This document shows, one piece after another, positions 36,657-49,500 of a stretch of 64,000 bases of DNA. The notes under the pieces are model-generated. The model was not told the origin of the DNA, searched no databases, and was given only the letters and a program-made list of their open reading frames with translations. The stretch comes from Tetragonia tetragonoides. Taxonomy: Eukaryota > Streptophyta > Magnoliopsida > Caryophyllales > Aizoaceae. How positions within the stretch are numbered: position 1 is the first letter of the stretch; the number at the start of each line of letters is the position of its first letter. The DNA lies in contig CM076153.1 in NCBI GenBank assembly GCA_038025085.1, positions 10,509,501 through 10,573,500 of the forward strand. Direction: 5' to 3'. A program made the position numbers and the translations under genes.

Positions 36657-36899
36657 ATGGACTCTAACTCAATGGCATCTCATGGTTCAGGATCCTCATG
36701 GACTGCAAGCCAAAACAAGGCCTTCGAAAGGGCTCTCGCTGTGTATGACAAGGATACTCCCAATCGCTGGCACAATATCGCCAAAGCAGTTGAAGGAAAA
36801 ACTGCTGAGGAAGTCAAGAGGCATTATGATGAACTCTTGGAGGACATCCAGAATATCGAGTCAGGTCAGGTCGCCTTCCCAAATTATTGGAGGGTGTGA
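36657..36899 (+). CDS. RL: RADIALIS-like SANT/MYB protein, copy 3 (80 aa)
   Basis: Starts [20 protein letters not shown] and carries the SANT repeat ([40 protein letters not shown]) with W15, W38 and Y57, ending [13 protein letters not shown] (here VAFPNYWRV). This is the only copy followed by the rest of the gene. In the +1 frame after Asn-Tyr the sequence reads [14 protein letters not shown] up to a donor at 36929, and an acceptor at 37636 continues VKDLKLC-stop, the normal family tail. A one-base frame change before the tail therefore truncates the conceptual protein, and the second exon would now be 3' UTR. The frame change is shared with copies 1 and 2, so it predates the triplication. 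The SANT repeat itself is intact. Confidence 0.9.
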   Translation: MDSNSMASHGSGSSWTASQNKAFERALAVYDKDTPNRWHNIAKAVEGKTAEEVKRHYDELLEDIQNIESGQVAFPNYWRV

Positions 36900-37636
36900 A
36901 GAAGGACAATGGAGAAACGAGGAACAAAGGTATACAACTCTAGAAGTCTCTCCAGTAACATCCCCAGTTAATTATCTTTCCTAGTTTGACTTTTAGCACA
37001 GTTTAGGACTGGGTTATTGCTTTCCATCCATGTTAACAAGAAAAGATGAGCAACTAATATTAAAAAACAACTAAAAAGGACCACATCACCACAATACCAA
37101 AAGATACTAACCCAATTGGACCTGTTAAAAGCTTCAGATAGGAATTGAAGGAACTCATTAGTTTGCTAAACAAAACTACTGAATCACCAAAATACCACCT
37201 GCAAAGCCCCCAATCTTCAAAAAATACCAACCTGAAGCTACACAAAGTCATACCCTCTTGCATAACTCAAGTGTATGACTAGCCACAGAATGTCAATATG
37301 TAAATAGGCAATCTACCCACTACCACCATCCCTAGATAGACCTTAATAAAAAAACTCATCCTCACCCATATCACCATTAAGCCTTCAACATTGATCTACT
37401 ATTATTGAAGCAACAGTGAAAACCAAATTATTAAACCAAATGTTCGAGCAACCTGTAATCCTTGGTATTCTACAAAACCCATTATGCACATAATTTTCCT
37501 TGGGAAACAGTCATTAGAATTATTATAAACAAAAAAAATTTATAAACAACAATTTTTTTATATTTTTCTCTTAATTATAACATTATAATCATGTTACTAA
37601 CTAAAAAAACTCCTCTTTTTCTTTTTTTCTCTTCAG

Positions 37637-37661
37637 GGTGAAGGATTTGAAGCTCTGCTGA
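37637..37661 (+). pseudogene. second exon of RADIALIS-like copy 3, now out of frame
   Basis: After acceptor CTTCAG at 37636, the bases join donor CAAAG|GTATAC at 36929 to read EEQR-VKDLKLC-stop, matching the usual RADIALIS-like C-terminus. It is probably still spliced but lies beyond the in-frame stop at 36899. Intron 36930-37636 (707 bases). Confidence 0.7.
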
Positions 37662-38006
37662 AGATCAAGCCAACACAGAAATAAATAAGAGCCTGATGCA
37701 GTGGCGCTAGCAAAAATTCAACCACTAATTTTTTCCCCTTTCCCTTTTATTTTATTTTTTTCCCCAACTTTTTCCTGTGTTGCAATGTAATCAAATTTCA
37801 TTTCCAATTTTCCATTCCTCCAAAATGTGTAAGAATTTATCAATGAAGATTGATTAATTTTTTTCCGTGTTTACACGTTATCTGCAACAATATTGCTTGT
37901 ACTTCAATTATCGGCAATTATTTTCAAATATTCATATAATCCATATGAAATCGAGATATACAAAGGGAAAATCAAAAATTAAATCTAGGGTTTGAAGAAG
38001 TCTTAC

Positions 38007-38022
38007 CTCTTTGAGTCAACAT
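38007..38022 (-). other. possible first coding exon of a minus-strand gene or relic
   Basis: ATGTTGACTCAAAGAG followed by a good donor GTAAGA, with an AAACCCTAATTCGACG-type leader upstream on the minus strand. I could not find convincing following exons between here and the RADIALIS-like copy 3 exon, so this is weak. Confidence 0.2.
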
Positions 38023-39189
38023 CTTCGGAATTTTGATAAGCCAATGCACGATTTGTGAAATGATCGTCGAATTAGGGTTTGAACGCGATAATGGAAGGCA
38101 GCAACGTGAATTGAAAAGGGCGGGAAACTCAAACTTTGCAAAAAAATCTACTTTACAAGCATTTACCCATTATTTTGTGTTTGTATTTTCACAAAATCTC
38201 AACGTTAGGCTTGTATACGGAGGTAGTATTATCTTTGGGTGGTCTCATAGAATAGACATTATAGGTATATATCCATCATTTTATCTCAACTATAGAATTG
38301 ACCAATTTAACGGGTTTGGTATTGAAGTATTTGATAGGAAAAAAATTTGTTTGTATTTTTTCCACAATGCAGCCATGTATTATAATTTTTATTAAAAAAA
38401 TATCTAAGAAAAAAATTCAACAAAGATTAGTTATCGCTTTAGAAAAAATTGGGGAAATTTATGAGAACCCATTATAATAATAGTAAGAAATCTTGGAATA
38501 AGGTTTGGTGACACTGAATGGTGAAAAGTAAAAGTTGATTTTTCAGTGGCACTTGAGATAGGACATGGGTGCTTCAAAGGCGCTTTGAAAAACTACGTGG
38601 GCACTTCATACACGTTTCGACAAATGACATAGGTGCTCCGAAGTTTGAAGTGGGACATGACCACTTTGACGTGGAATATGGGCGCACTTCATAGGTGTTG
38701 GGACAAGAGCTTTTGGATGTAGCTCCTAAAACATGGGCATTTAAATATAGGTGTTAGAAGAAGAGCGCTGGGACAAGGACGTTGGGACAAGGGCGCTGCG
38801 ACAAAGGTGCTAACAATATAAGCCCTTGGTGTTGGAGCCATATGATGACCAGGGCCATAGAGGACTTAAGAGTTGATTAGGGCCCCTGCCCTCGGTCCTA
38901 ACATAATATTCCCTGAGGGGCTCCCACAACTTCTGAGTACCTTCATGTTGTGAAAATAACAACCTGATTTAGAATGCGAAAAAAGTGGATTAATTGTAAC
39001 ACGCCATGTACCGCATCAGGAAAAATGTGAGAATTTTGAATAATTTATAAGTGACTCGTCCATCTACTAACACAACAAGGTCTTCCCTTTTTTGGCTTAA
39101 GTGGCTCATTGTAATTTGTATGGGCTCATTGGAGCATTTTACAGCATAGTAGGTTGTGTTGCTAAATAGTTGGGCCCAATTGCTATAAT

Positions 39190-40015
39190 AATCTTCAATT
39201 ATGAGCTTCTTGAAATGTTTTCCAAAACTTCTCTTAGGGGTCCATTGTGACCCAAGAAGAGTCCCGATGCCTCAGAAAAAGTCGTTTGTATCCCTAACTC
39301 CATTCTCATCCATGAATTTGGTGTTTGGACCATTAGATCGTCAATAATATGGTAGTTCAAGTCGAATATAGTTACGATAACTGACCCCGGAGCCCTCCAT
39401 CGTCCAACAAGGGTATCCCATGTGATATAGTGCAAAAATAATAACTTTCAAGTTGGGGCCTCCAAAAACCCCCAAAAAAGTTGAATTATAGCCTTTAATT
39501 TTCGGTTTCTTTGAGTTCGATTGCAAATTTTGCCCAAAGTTTTCCAGGGGGTCCATTGTGATCCAAGAGAAACTTCGGTGCCTCCTCAAGCCTTTGGGCC
39601 TCTGAAACTTCGTATTCACCTATGTTTTCGGTGTTAGGTCCTTTAGAATGGGTGACCATTGAAACGATAGTTCGAACCTTATAGGGACCCGAAAGCTGAC
39701 TCTGAGGGCCTCACTCGTACCCTAGTGATGTCTTATGTGAGAATAAAATTTTCTTTCCAAATCTTTTCGAAAGACACAAAAAAAGGTGTATTATAATCCT
39801 TCATTTTCGGATTTTCGGGCATGTTTGAGAATTTTGCCCAAATTTCTCACGGGGTCCATTTTAATCCAAGAGGACCCTAGTGCCCATCGGTATGATATTC
39901 GAGTTTCTAAACTTCATATTCACCCATAATTTTGGGGTTCGGCCCTTAGAGTGGGTGACCAGTATATTGTCCAAACATAATAGAAATTCGATAACCGACC
40001 CCAAAAGCTTATCAT
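39190..40015. repeat. diverged satellite-like array, period about 307 bp, 2.6 copies
   Basis: The anchor GGGGTCCATTGTGATCCAAG recurs near 39236, 39546 and 39853, with matching internal landmarks: CTTCATATTCACCCAT, TTCGGTGTT, GATAACTGACCCC and a TTAATTTTCGG-type block before the next copy. Identity between copies is moderate. The gene-poor block 38.4-40.4 kb around it also shows short GTTGGGACAAGGGCGCT-type repeats near 38700-38810. No ORF is supported. Confidence 0.75.
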
Positions 40016-40550
40016 AACGTCTAAAATATTCATTTTAGTATCTTGACGGATGACTTATAAAATTTTCATAAGACAAAACACAAGCTTTTCACCAAATAGT
40101 GTCGTTTTTACCAATATTTTTATTCACTCTATTTCATATCGTGTAGAAAAAACGAGAAAGTCAAAATAATCCCAATAAATTTTATTATTTTTTGAGGGAG
40201 TCTTTTTTTTTTTTTTTTTTTTTTGTTTTTCTTTTCACAATCTATTTACTTTTTTATATATTATTATTTTTTTGGTGTGGGGCCGTGGGAGAAGCACAAT
40301 TTCGGATTTTAGTTAATGTTAATCCATCCTAAAACAGTGATAAAAAAAAAAAAAAAAAAATCCATCCTAAAACCCTGAACCCTTCACTCATTTTCCCCCA
40401 CCCAGTCTCTCTCTTTCGGTAGCCCCTTCAGGCTTCAGCAAAACCTCACATCATCACATGTATTCGTTCAAATGTCAACACTAGAAATGCTGGATTCTTC
40501 AAACCCAGACAAAAGTTTTCGTCTTTGACCCATCTCAATATCCAACTCTA

Positions 40551-43500
40551 ATGGTGTTAACTCGACTTCAGTTGAGTTTAATGGCCACAAATGGTAATCC
40601 TGCAAGTTCCCTTTTTGGGTCTTGCAACCCCTCCGTCATTGCTAAGGTAATCATTCAGTTTTTGCTATTTTAACTAGTATGAATTGCTAATTTGTTGATG
40701 ATATAGATAGTCTAAAGTGGGTATTCTTTGTTTTGCATTGTGTGGGTTCTTTCTATTTTCTTGTAAAATTTGAGGGCTTAGTCTGTTCAATTTGATGTTT
40801 GTAAGGTTATTTGGGTTTCTGGATTTTAGTAGTTTTGATTTGTCATTAAAGTGCAGGGGAACTTTGGTCCCAGAAAACCAAATGTGCTGGAAAATTAAAG
40901 TTGAGGATTAGGATTTAGGAGTTTAGGATAGTTAAATGTATGTGCTGTTTGAAATATACAATGTCTGTATCTGAGTTTTTATGCATATAACTAAGTGTTT
41001 TGTTAACATTATTGAATACATAGAAACATGAAGGAAGGCCCATCTCTCCTTTTTCAGAAGTTCCTAGCTAATACCTGCTATCTTCCCATATGTTCCATCT
41101 GATTTTGCAATACATGTCTATTGATCTTGTTGTTCTGATCGAATATCTGTTGCAGACACGTTGCAGTGCGTTACGAAGTTATGCAGCCACTTACTTTCCG
41201 TGCTCATCCATAACTTCTTGTGTATGTACAAAAAAATCACAGATACAATTTAAAAAGGTTCGATTAGCTTGTAAGATGATGGCCCATCATTTAGAATCTA
41301 TAAGGCCTGATTCGCATTTTGGATCTTATAGTTTTAGACACCTTGTTGATGAATCAAGGAACGGAAGTAGCATTAGGTCTGTTTCAGTATTTGGGTTTAC
41401 AAGCTCTCCCATGCCTTTTTGTACGCCAAGTTTTAGGCTTTCAAGTAAGAATGTTAGACCGACTTATGAGGCTATTGCTAAGAGGATGTGTTCTTCAAAA
41501 GCGATGCCAAAATCAAGTCTCAGTGCTACAAGTACCGGTGAATCCATGTATGCAAAAGGCGGAAAAGATGGTCGTAATCTACTGAAGTCATTTTTTCCCA
41601 ATAAACATCGAAAGCGAGTAAAAGCATTGGCCACTCAAGGGGGTACTGGTAATAATCCAGAAAATGCTTTTCCCAGTCAGTTGGTTAAGAAAGGTATTCA
41701 TGATCGTCAAGTATCAGTATCTACCAAAAAAACTGTCAACACAGTAAATTCTAGCGAAACACTGGCGGAAGATACACAGAAGAAAACAAAGCCAAGAAAG
41801 TCTTCTAAGTCGCTCTCTTCACGTAAGCTGGACAGTAAGCAGGAGGCAGTTACCGAATCAAAACCAAAGCCCCGAACACGAAGCAAGAAGAAAAAAGAAG
41901 AGCTTGCTGATACAGTGCCTTCTTCTGATGCTGTTCAAGCAAAAGGTTCTAAAAGAGTTAAAGCAGTGAATGGGCTGTCACCACAGACTGTTGAGGTAAG
42001 AAATTTCTGCTCCAAGCAGATAGTTGAATAATTATTTATCTTCCACCGATATTTTTCACTAACACTGCAGCATCTCAGAATAGATCAACTGCGGACACAA
42101 CCAATGAAGAGATGGACCTTCCTCAATCAACCGTAGTTGTGCCGAAGAAGAAAACCTCAATAACTAAGAAGAAGGGGAAGTCTTTGAAAGAAGTAGATGT
42201 AGAGGAAAAAACAAATGGTGCTTTACCTAAACCTGAGGAGGATGTAAAGCCGACATCTTCTAGTAGAAAATCATCTCTGAAACCAGTTCCCACAACTGTT
42301 AATGGTATCAAGTCAATTAAATTGAAACCATTGTACCCTCCTGTCGGAAAATCTGTTGTAATTGTGGAGTCTGTCACTAAGGCAAAGGTGATTCAGGGTT
42401 ACCTGGGTCACATGTATGAAGTCCTACCAAGTTATGGTCATGTAAGGGATTTGGCTGCTAGGTCAGGCTCTGTCAGACCTGATGATGAATTCAGTATGGT
42501 ATGGGAGGTTCCATCCCCTGCCTGGACTCATCTTAAGAGTATGAAGGTTGCAATAAGTGGGTATGTTCTTGTCCTTTTGACTTTAAATTTCTTGTGCTGG
42601 CGGAGGTGTATGATTCTGTGATGATATTGAGCTCTGCTGTTTACTACTATCCTTGTGAATGTTAAATTATGAAACTAAACAGCATCCTCCCCCCCCCCCC
42701 CCCCCCAAATTCTGCAAACACTCCCAATTGAAATTGTGGTGAATTGGGGAGTAGTACTGCTCATTCCCTAGGAACTGAAGTGGATTGACAACGATAGTTG
42801 TTTGACTTTCTAGTTTCATTTTGAGGTGCTTATGGAAATAAATTAGATGGCCATAGGTTTTACTCATCTTGTTTTGCTTTCTATCTCAGAGCAGACAATC
42901 TTATTCTTGCATCAGATCCTGACCGAGAAGGCGAGGCAATTGCTTGGCATATCATTGAAATGTTGCAACAACAGGATGCTTTGCGCAAAGACGTAACAGT
43001 TGCTAGGGTTGTCTTTCAAGAAATTACGGAATCAGCCATCAAGAATGCTCTACAAACTCCAAGAGATATTGATGTTAACTTGGTCCATGCCTATCTTGCT
43101 CGCCGTGCACTTGATTATTTGATTGGATTCAACATTTCCCCTTTACTATGGAGAAAGTTGCCTGGTTGCCAGTCAGCTGGACGTGTACAATCAGCTGCTC
43201 TTTCTCTTATATGTGACAGAGAAATGGAAATTGAGGAATTCAAACCACAGGAATATTGGACTGTGGAAGCCATATTCAACTCTTCAAATGTGTCATCATC
43301 AGTGCACCACTGTTCTCTTCGGTCATACTTGACCCATTTTAAATCTAAAAAGCTAAATCAGTTGTCAATTGGCTCAGAGACTGAGGCCAAGAACATTGAG
43401 CAGCTTGTAAGCTCGTCACATTTCAAGGTAACTGGTGCTAAGAAGACCAAAGTAAAAAGAAACCCTCCTACTCCCTATATAACATCAACGCTTCAGCAAG

Positions 43501-46500
43501 ATGCTGCAAATAAGCTAAATTTTCTTGCTGCCTACACAATGAAGCTGGCACAGAAGTTGTACGAGGGCATTCAACTTTCAGATGGCAAGGCAGCAGGACT
43601 GATAACGTACATGAGGACCGATGGTTTACACATATCTGATGAAGCTGTAAAGGAAATATGTTCCTTGGTCAAAGAGCGATATGGGCCGGGGTTTGCTGCA
43701 AGTAGTCCACGTAAATTTTTTAAAAAGGTGAAAAATGCCCAAGAGGCACATGAAGCCATTAGACCCACAGATATACAAAGATTCCCATCAATGCTTGCTA
43801 GAGCTCTTGATGCTGATTCCTTAAAGTTGTACACATTGATCTGGGCGCGTACAATGGCCTGCCAAATGGAAGCTGCTGAAGTTGATCAGATACAGCTCGA
43901 TATTGGAAATGATGGGTCCGTTTCCTTTCGAGCTGCATGTTCTACAGTTGCATTTCCTGGGTACAGGTCAGTCTATGAGGATGTAGAAACTCAGGCCATC
44001 AGAGATGCTGATAATGAAGCCACCGACCGTGATGAACTTCACAAGATCCTCAGCAATCTTAAAAATGGAGACCCATTGTCTCTTGGAAATGTGGAACTCA
44101 AACAACACCATACTCAGCCTCCACCTCACTACTCTGAGGCATCTTTGGTGAAGAAGTTGGAGGAGCTGGGAATCGGAAGACCTTCGACATACGCAAGCAC
44201 AATTAAGGTCTTGCAAGATAGGAAGTATATAATAGCAAAAGGCCGGGTTCTACACCCTGAATTCCGTGGCCGTATGGTGTCGGCATTCCTCTCTCACTAT
44301 TTTACTGAAGTTACAGACTATAGTTTTACCGCTGACATGGAAACTGAGCTTGATAATGTCTCTGCTGGCTCCACTGATTGGAAAGGTCTCCTCAAGGATT
44401 TCTGGGCTAGATTCAGTACTTACTGTGATCGTGCTGGTAAAGTTCACATCCATCAGGTAGAGAAGATGTTGGAGAGAACTTATGGAAATTTTCTCTTCTC
44501 CTCTCTTCCTGATGAAAGCCGGACATGTCCCAGCTGCTTGGAGGGCACTCTAATCTTCAAAGTGAGCAGGTTTGGTGCAGGATATTTTATAGGCTGTGAT
44601 CAGCACCCCAAATGCAAGTAAGTATTTACATATCCAATCACTTCATTTGTAGGCATCAGTATATTTTGTGTATGTTGGCCAAAAGAATTTATGCTTTAAA
44701 TTGATTCTTCTTAAGTGTTGGTCAACCGTTTTCTAAGTAAATTTGAACAGGCATGCATCACACTGGGTAATACACTGACTGGGACCCTGATGAAAGGTTT
44801 AGGCATGTATTGTAGAACTGAGGCACCAAGTAATGCAAAATTAAAATGCTTGTAAATCATTGAACAAGTTATCTCTGTTCTAATAGTGTAGGCCCAAGTG
44901 GCTGGGTTTAAGGGGGGGTATCACTCTCTGACGTTCAACGTCTGTGGGGGGATTTGTAATTCGATACTTGTTTTTGAGGACTACTTGTCCTCATAGGGTG
45001 TAATTATTTATTCTTCTTTATTACGACAATTTTTTCTTATCTAAAGAAACAGTGTAAGCCACATGTTGTCTGAGAACATTTCACTTGTGGACATGGGATC
45101 ATTTTCTTTTGGATATCTATAAATCAGAGAATAATGTAGGAGGGAAAATAAAATATCCTATATCCAATTTAAAAACATTTTTTAGATAAAGAGAAAGATT
45201 TTATTAAACAAGTATCAAAGAATACAGTAGGTGAGGAGTGAGGACAAGATGTCCTCCAAGAGAAACTAGTTACAAATTAGCCCAGTTACGCTGGACTGTA
45301 GTAATTGAATAACCCCTAAATGCCCCTGAGGCCCTAGCCCATAAATATGCTAGCTAAGTGACTCTATCCCAAAGCATATCCACTGAGATGGTCACCCCAT
45401 CAAAGACCCGGGCATTTCTCTCCAGCCAAAGACACCAAATAGTCGCAAACATAGCATTGCAGCACATTAACCTCATTTCCTTCCTCCTCCCAAACTCCAA
45501 AAGTCTCAGCTGTTTCCAAAGACCCATAGGAGGTGGGGAAATTAATAAAAATTTGGAAAATACAATGCATTTGAAGAGCTAAACACAATCATGTTTTCAA
45601 AGTAAGGCAAGCATTGTTTAAACGAGTGTAAGTAGTTGGGTAACTAAGGAGGGAGAATTAAATTTAATACCGCAAGAAGTCCTCCATGGAAGAAACAAAA
45701 ACAGTAGTTATAGCTAGTAAAAACAAAGTCCCTCGAAAAATTCTGCTGCCAAGGTCCACAGGGACGTTATGTATTCTATCCTATCCCACAGACAAGAGAC
45801 AACCTATGGCAGAGAGAAGGGCATCCCTCTTTAATCAGATGCAATAATGCCAATGAATGCATATCCTGACAACATTTCTTCTCCGTATATACCTTTCAAA
45901 GCCTACATAGCAAGCTCTCAGTCTCTCAGATGGTCTGTGTCAGGGATCACCGAAGACTCCTCCCAAACAACGTTTCTAGAATCTTTGCTCCACATTACAG
46001 GGATGGAACATGTGTCTTGTTCAACGAGTTTGTTTACTTTCCCAGCAAAGTACACACAGCTTGAGAGATACAGATACCCCAACCTATTATCGTTCTCGAG
46101 AGCATGGCGGGAGTTTGATCTTACCCAAAATTATGGTCCAAACAAAAATCTTCATCTTCAACTTCCCAAACTAATTGGATAGAAGAAAAGGAGGATTTTG
46201 TGGAGCCTTATGTAGGTAATAAAGGAAATCTCCCTCCCAAACTCTAGTATCAGCATTAGGGGACAAGTGACAAAATTCAGAAACCTAAGTAATATAGCAA
46301 GTTCATTATCTCTGAATTGTGAGTTTTTTTTCCCCTTTTGTTAAAAGAGGTCCCAAGAGGAGGGTTTGTTTGTACGTTTTTAGATAATGAGGAATAATAT
46401 TACTATGTCCATTTCCAGTGGAGCCATAAGATTCACTACATTTCGGCTTTGGAATATAAAGGACTAAACCAAAATGGCTCATAAAATTGGGGAGTTCTCA

Positions 46501-49500
46501 TGTAGGTCTTTCCTTCAACAGTTGAGCCTACCCTCACAGCACACAAGGTTCCCTTATTGCAAAGTGGCTGTGGAAGGCGAAGGGCCGCGTAAGGTGAAGG
46601 CGTTTGTGTGGGCGATGGTGCTGGACAGGCTTAATACTAATGACTTGCTCCAAAGGAGGAGGCCAAATACAGCCTTGTCTCCTGATATGTGTATGCTCTG
46701 TCAGGCAAGCAGCGAGTCGTCAGCTCAATATATTTTTTTTAATTTTTTTTTGCGGAGTGCTGGATCTATCCTTCTAGTGTTGAGGCGTTCTTGCAGATGC
46801 GATTTCTGGGTTTTGGGGGCAGGAAGGAGAGGAAGATGTTGAGGCATAATGCTGTTTTTGCGATATTGTGGTGCATCTGGTTGGAGAGGAATGCACAGGT
46901 GTTCAATGGGCTTTCTGTTACTTCTATTTTGCTGTGGGACAAGGTCACATACCTATATTTTTTATGGGCTAGGGCTGCGGGGGCATTTCGGGGTTATACT
47001 ATTACTGATATGCAACATAATTGGTGCAGTTTGTAATGCTTTTATGGAGAGGATGCCTTATCCTCCCCTATGCTGTACATTTGGTTTCTTACTAAATACT
47101 TGAGTTTTCTTTATCGAATTTTTTTTTCTTTCTTTGCGGTGTGAGGTTGCGCAGAACCTTTGGTTAAAGTTGATGGGTGGGGTTTGGGTGACAGGGTGAG
47201 TCCGGGAACTGTTTTGGAGTTCTTCCAAATGTGTTGGTGAATTCCCGAGGGAGTAAAGAGAGGAAGTTGTGGTGAAGAAGTTGCTACTTTTGCAATATTT
47301 TGGTGTCCCTGGATGGAAAGGAATGCGCGTCTCTTTTCTGGCACCTCCGTTTCTGTTGACATGTTATGGGATAAGGTAATCTATTTAGCTTTCTTTTTGG
47401 GCGAAGGCTGCCAGTGGATTCAAGAGTTATACTGTCACACAGCTCCAGCAACACTTGGGTGATCTGTAATGAGTTTTTTCATGGAGGACTCCTTGTCCTC
47501 ATAGGCTGTAATTACTTGCTATAATTAATAGACGTTTTTCTTTTCAAGAAGGCAAAAAAAAAAGGCTCAAAAAAAAAAGGCTCATAAATCTCTCTGCACT
47601 TCTTATTTATTGTGAAGTTGGCGATGGTGGTCACTCTTCGGATAAAGGGTCAAACTAAAAAAGTCTCTCTGTTCTCCCGGGGGTAGCATACAATTGAACC
47701 CCCTTTACCCTGCTTTGGTGGGAGCCTCTTCTGAGGCACTGGGGTAATGTGAATGGTATATTGATGTTGAAGAATAATATTTCTGGAAGAAGAGAAAAAA
47801 TACATATACGAGAGAAGAGGACAACGTCCTCTAGTAAGAATAAAGAATTACTATAGTTCACTGTTTGGCAGGGATATGGTTACAGTGACCTCTTTTGAAC
47901 TCAATTCTATCAACTAATCTAGATTTAGGAGTTTGCCTTCAATGGGCTGGAGTTCCTAGATTGGAGTAGCTGTGACTTGTGCTTGTCCTTGAAAATATAC
48001 AGATTTTTGTGCTTACGAGTAACTAAAATGTATACAAATTTGTGTTCCGCTTGTAAATTGTAATTAGTCAATGAACTTTAAGCTTGCATGACTTGTACCA
48101 ACATAATCCATACGCTTATATTACATAAACTACCAAGTTGGATGGTTGGACCCTTTACCTTTGAAAATAGCTGGGTTATTATTTTTTTTCACTTTAAAAT
48201 TTTAAATATTAGTCTTCTTGATTGCAGTGTACTGGGTAGTGTTAATAAACGCTTCGTTATCTTGATTAAAACTTCAAAACATCATTTGGCAAGATTTGTA
48301 GATATTTGGTTTTCATTTGGTTTGTGATTGAGGATACCTTGTCCTCCTTTTTGTATTTGTTAAACTTTTGATCAATAAAATTTTTCCTTATCTAAAAAGT
48401 AAACTTCAAAGCATCATATTTTATTAACTCCCCCCCACCCCGAAGCAGATTCCTTAGGTAGGAAGTTTTAAAACTAGGTTTAGGGGGTAACCTTACTGAG
48501 ATGTATTCAGTTTTTGGTTCTTACAAAAGATATTGTATGACATGGTGGCAGGTTTATAGCTAAAACATTGTATGGCGAGGAGGATGAAGACGAAGCTCCT
48601 CAAAACAACAGTACTGTTGAAGAGCCAAAGGTGCTAGGAACTCATCCTGTCTCTGGTGAAAAGGTCTGTTGATAAATCTTCTGACCCTAGTCAAGCTTGA
48701 TGACATCGATTGTACTACTCTTTTTTGATTTTTTGTGAGACTTGAAATTAATCGGTCATGGTACTCTCAAAACAGATTCTGCTGAAGAGCGGTCCTTATG
48801 GAAGTTATGTTCAGCTTGGTGAAGATAGGAAGGGATATTCTCCTAAGCGGGCATCCATTTCTCAGGTAATCTCGCCGTAGCAACATTTATGAGAAATCCA
48901 ATGCTAAGCATGCTTACCTTATGTGGTATAAGTGACTGGAAAAAGTGAGGAGCATATGCATATCCAACATCTTTTGTAAATTGAATATGTATCAGTGTTT
49001 ACTTAAGACATTTGAGGAGAGTTCCCTATTGGCCTCACATGTCACACCGTTTCCCCCATTGAACACAAACTTTGAGTCATGTGTCGTGGTTCCCTGCTTT
49101 CAGTCTCTTGTATGCTTCAAAATTGAATATGCTTACGTTGCATGTCATTTGTGTGTTAGTTAGCAAGAGAAGAAAATAGAACTGAAGAAAAGCCTTATAT
49201 TTAGGACTAGGAGCAACTGATCACAGGATAGTTGTTTCTTCTCTTTGCCAATAGAATAGGAAACTATCCGAATGATTAGGCGAAGACAAGAAAAGAATCG
49301 AATGAATTCAAAACAAGGGCATTTATATAGCATTTTGTGTTCCTCATCATAGAAAATGTTGCAAATTTTTGTGCAATGATCCAATGAAGTTTTGATTAAA
49401 TATAATACTGAAAATCTCTAATTCGAAAAGAACAAATAAAATAGTCTACTGAATATCTCTACTATGTATGCTTTTTCAACCATGCTAAACTTCTGAACAG

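Larger units (their letters stand above)
17265..36915. repeat. tandem triplication: three diverged 6-7 kb units, each ending in a RADIALIS-like gene
   Basis: Unit 1 about 17265-24417, unit 2 about 24418-30741, unit 3 about 30742-36915. Collinear shared stretches include the small-gene exon (17368 / 24665 / 30973), GAGCAGGACTGA followed by CGTACAAGG-type sequence near 18.85 / 25.34 / 31.42 kb, the minus-strand coding-like blocks, and the RADIALIS-like promoter and exon. At each internal junction, sequence right after the RADIALIS-like stop switches to the upstream region of the small gene. Spacer divergence is substantial with many small indels, so the duplications are not very recent. Unit 1 is longer because it keeps the second exon of the small gene, the 43-bp array and two private retro-insertions. 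Confidence 0.9.

Noticed and set aside
38033..38395. 120-residue ORF
   Set aside because: No domain, AT-rich composition, and no splice or promoter support.
46474..47103. Independent protein gene of about 120 residues
   Set aside because: The residues match the zinc-binding end of L1 LINE reverse transcriptase and the frame is broken by indels.
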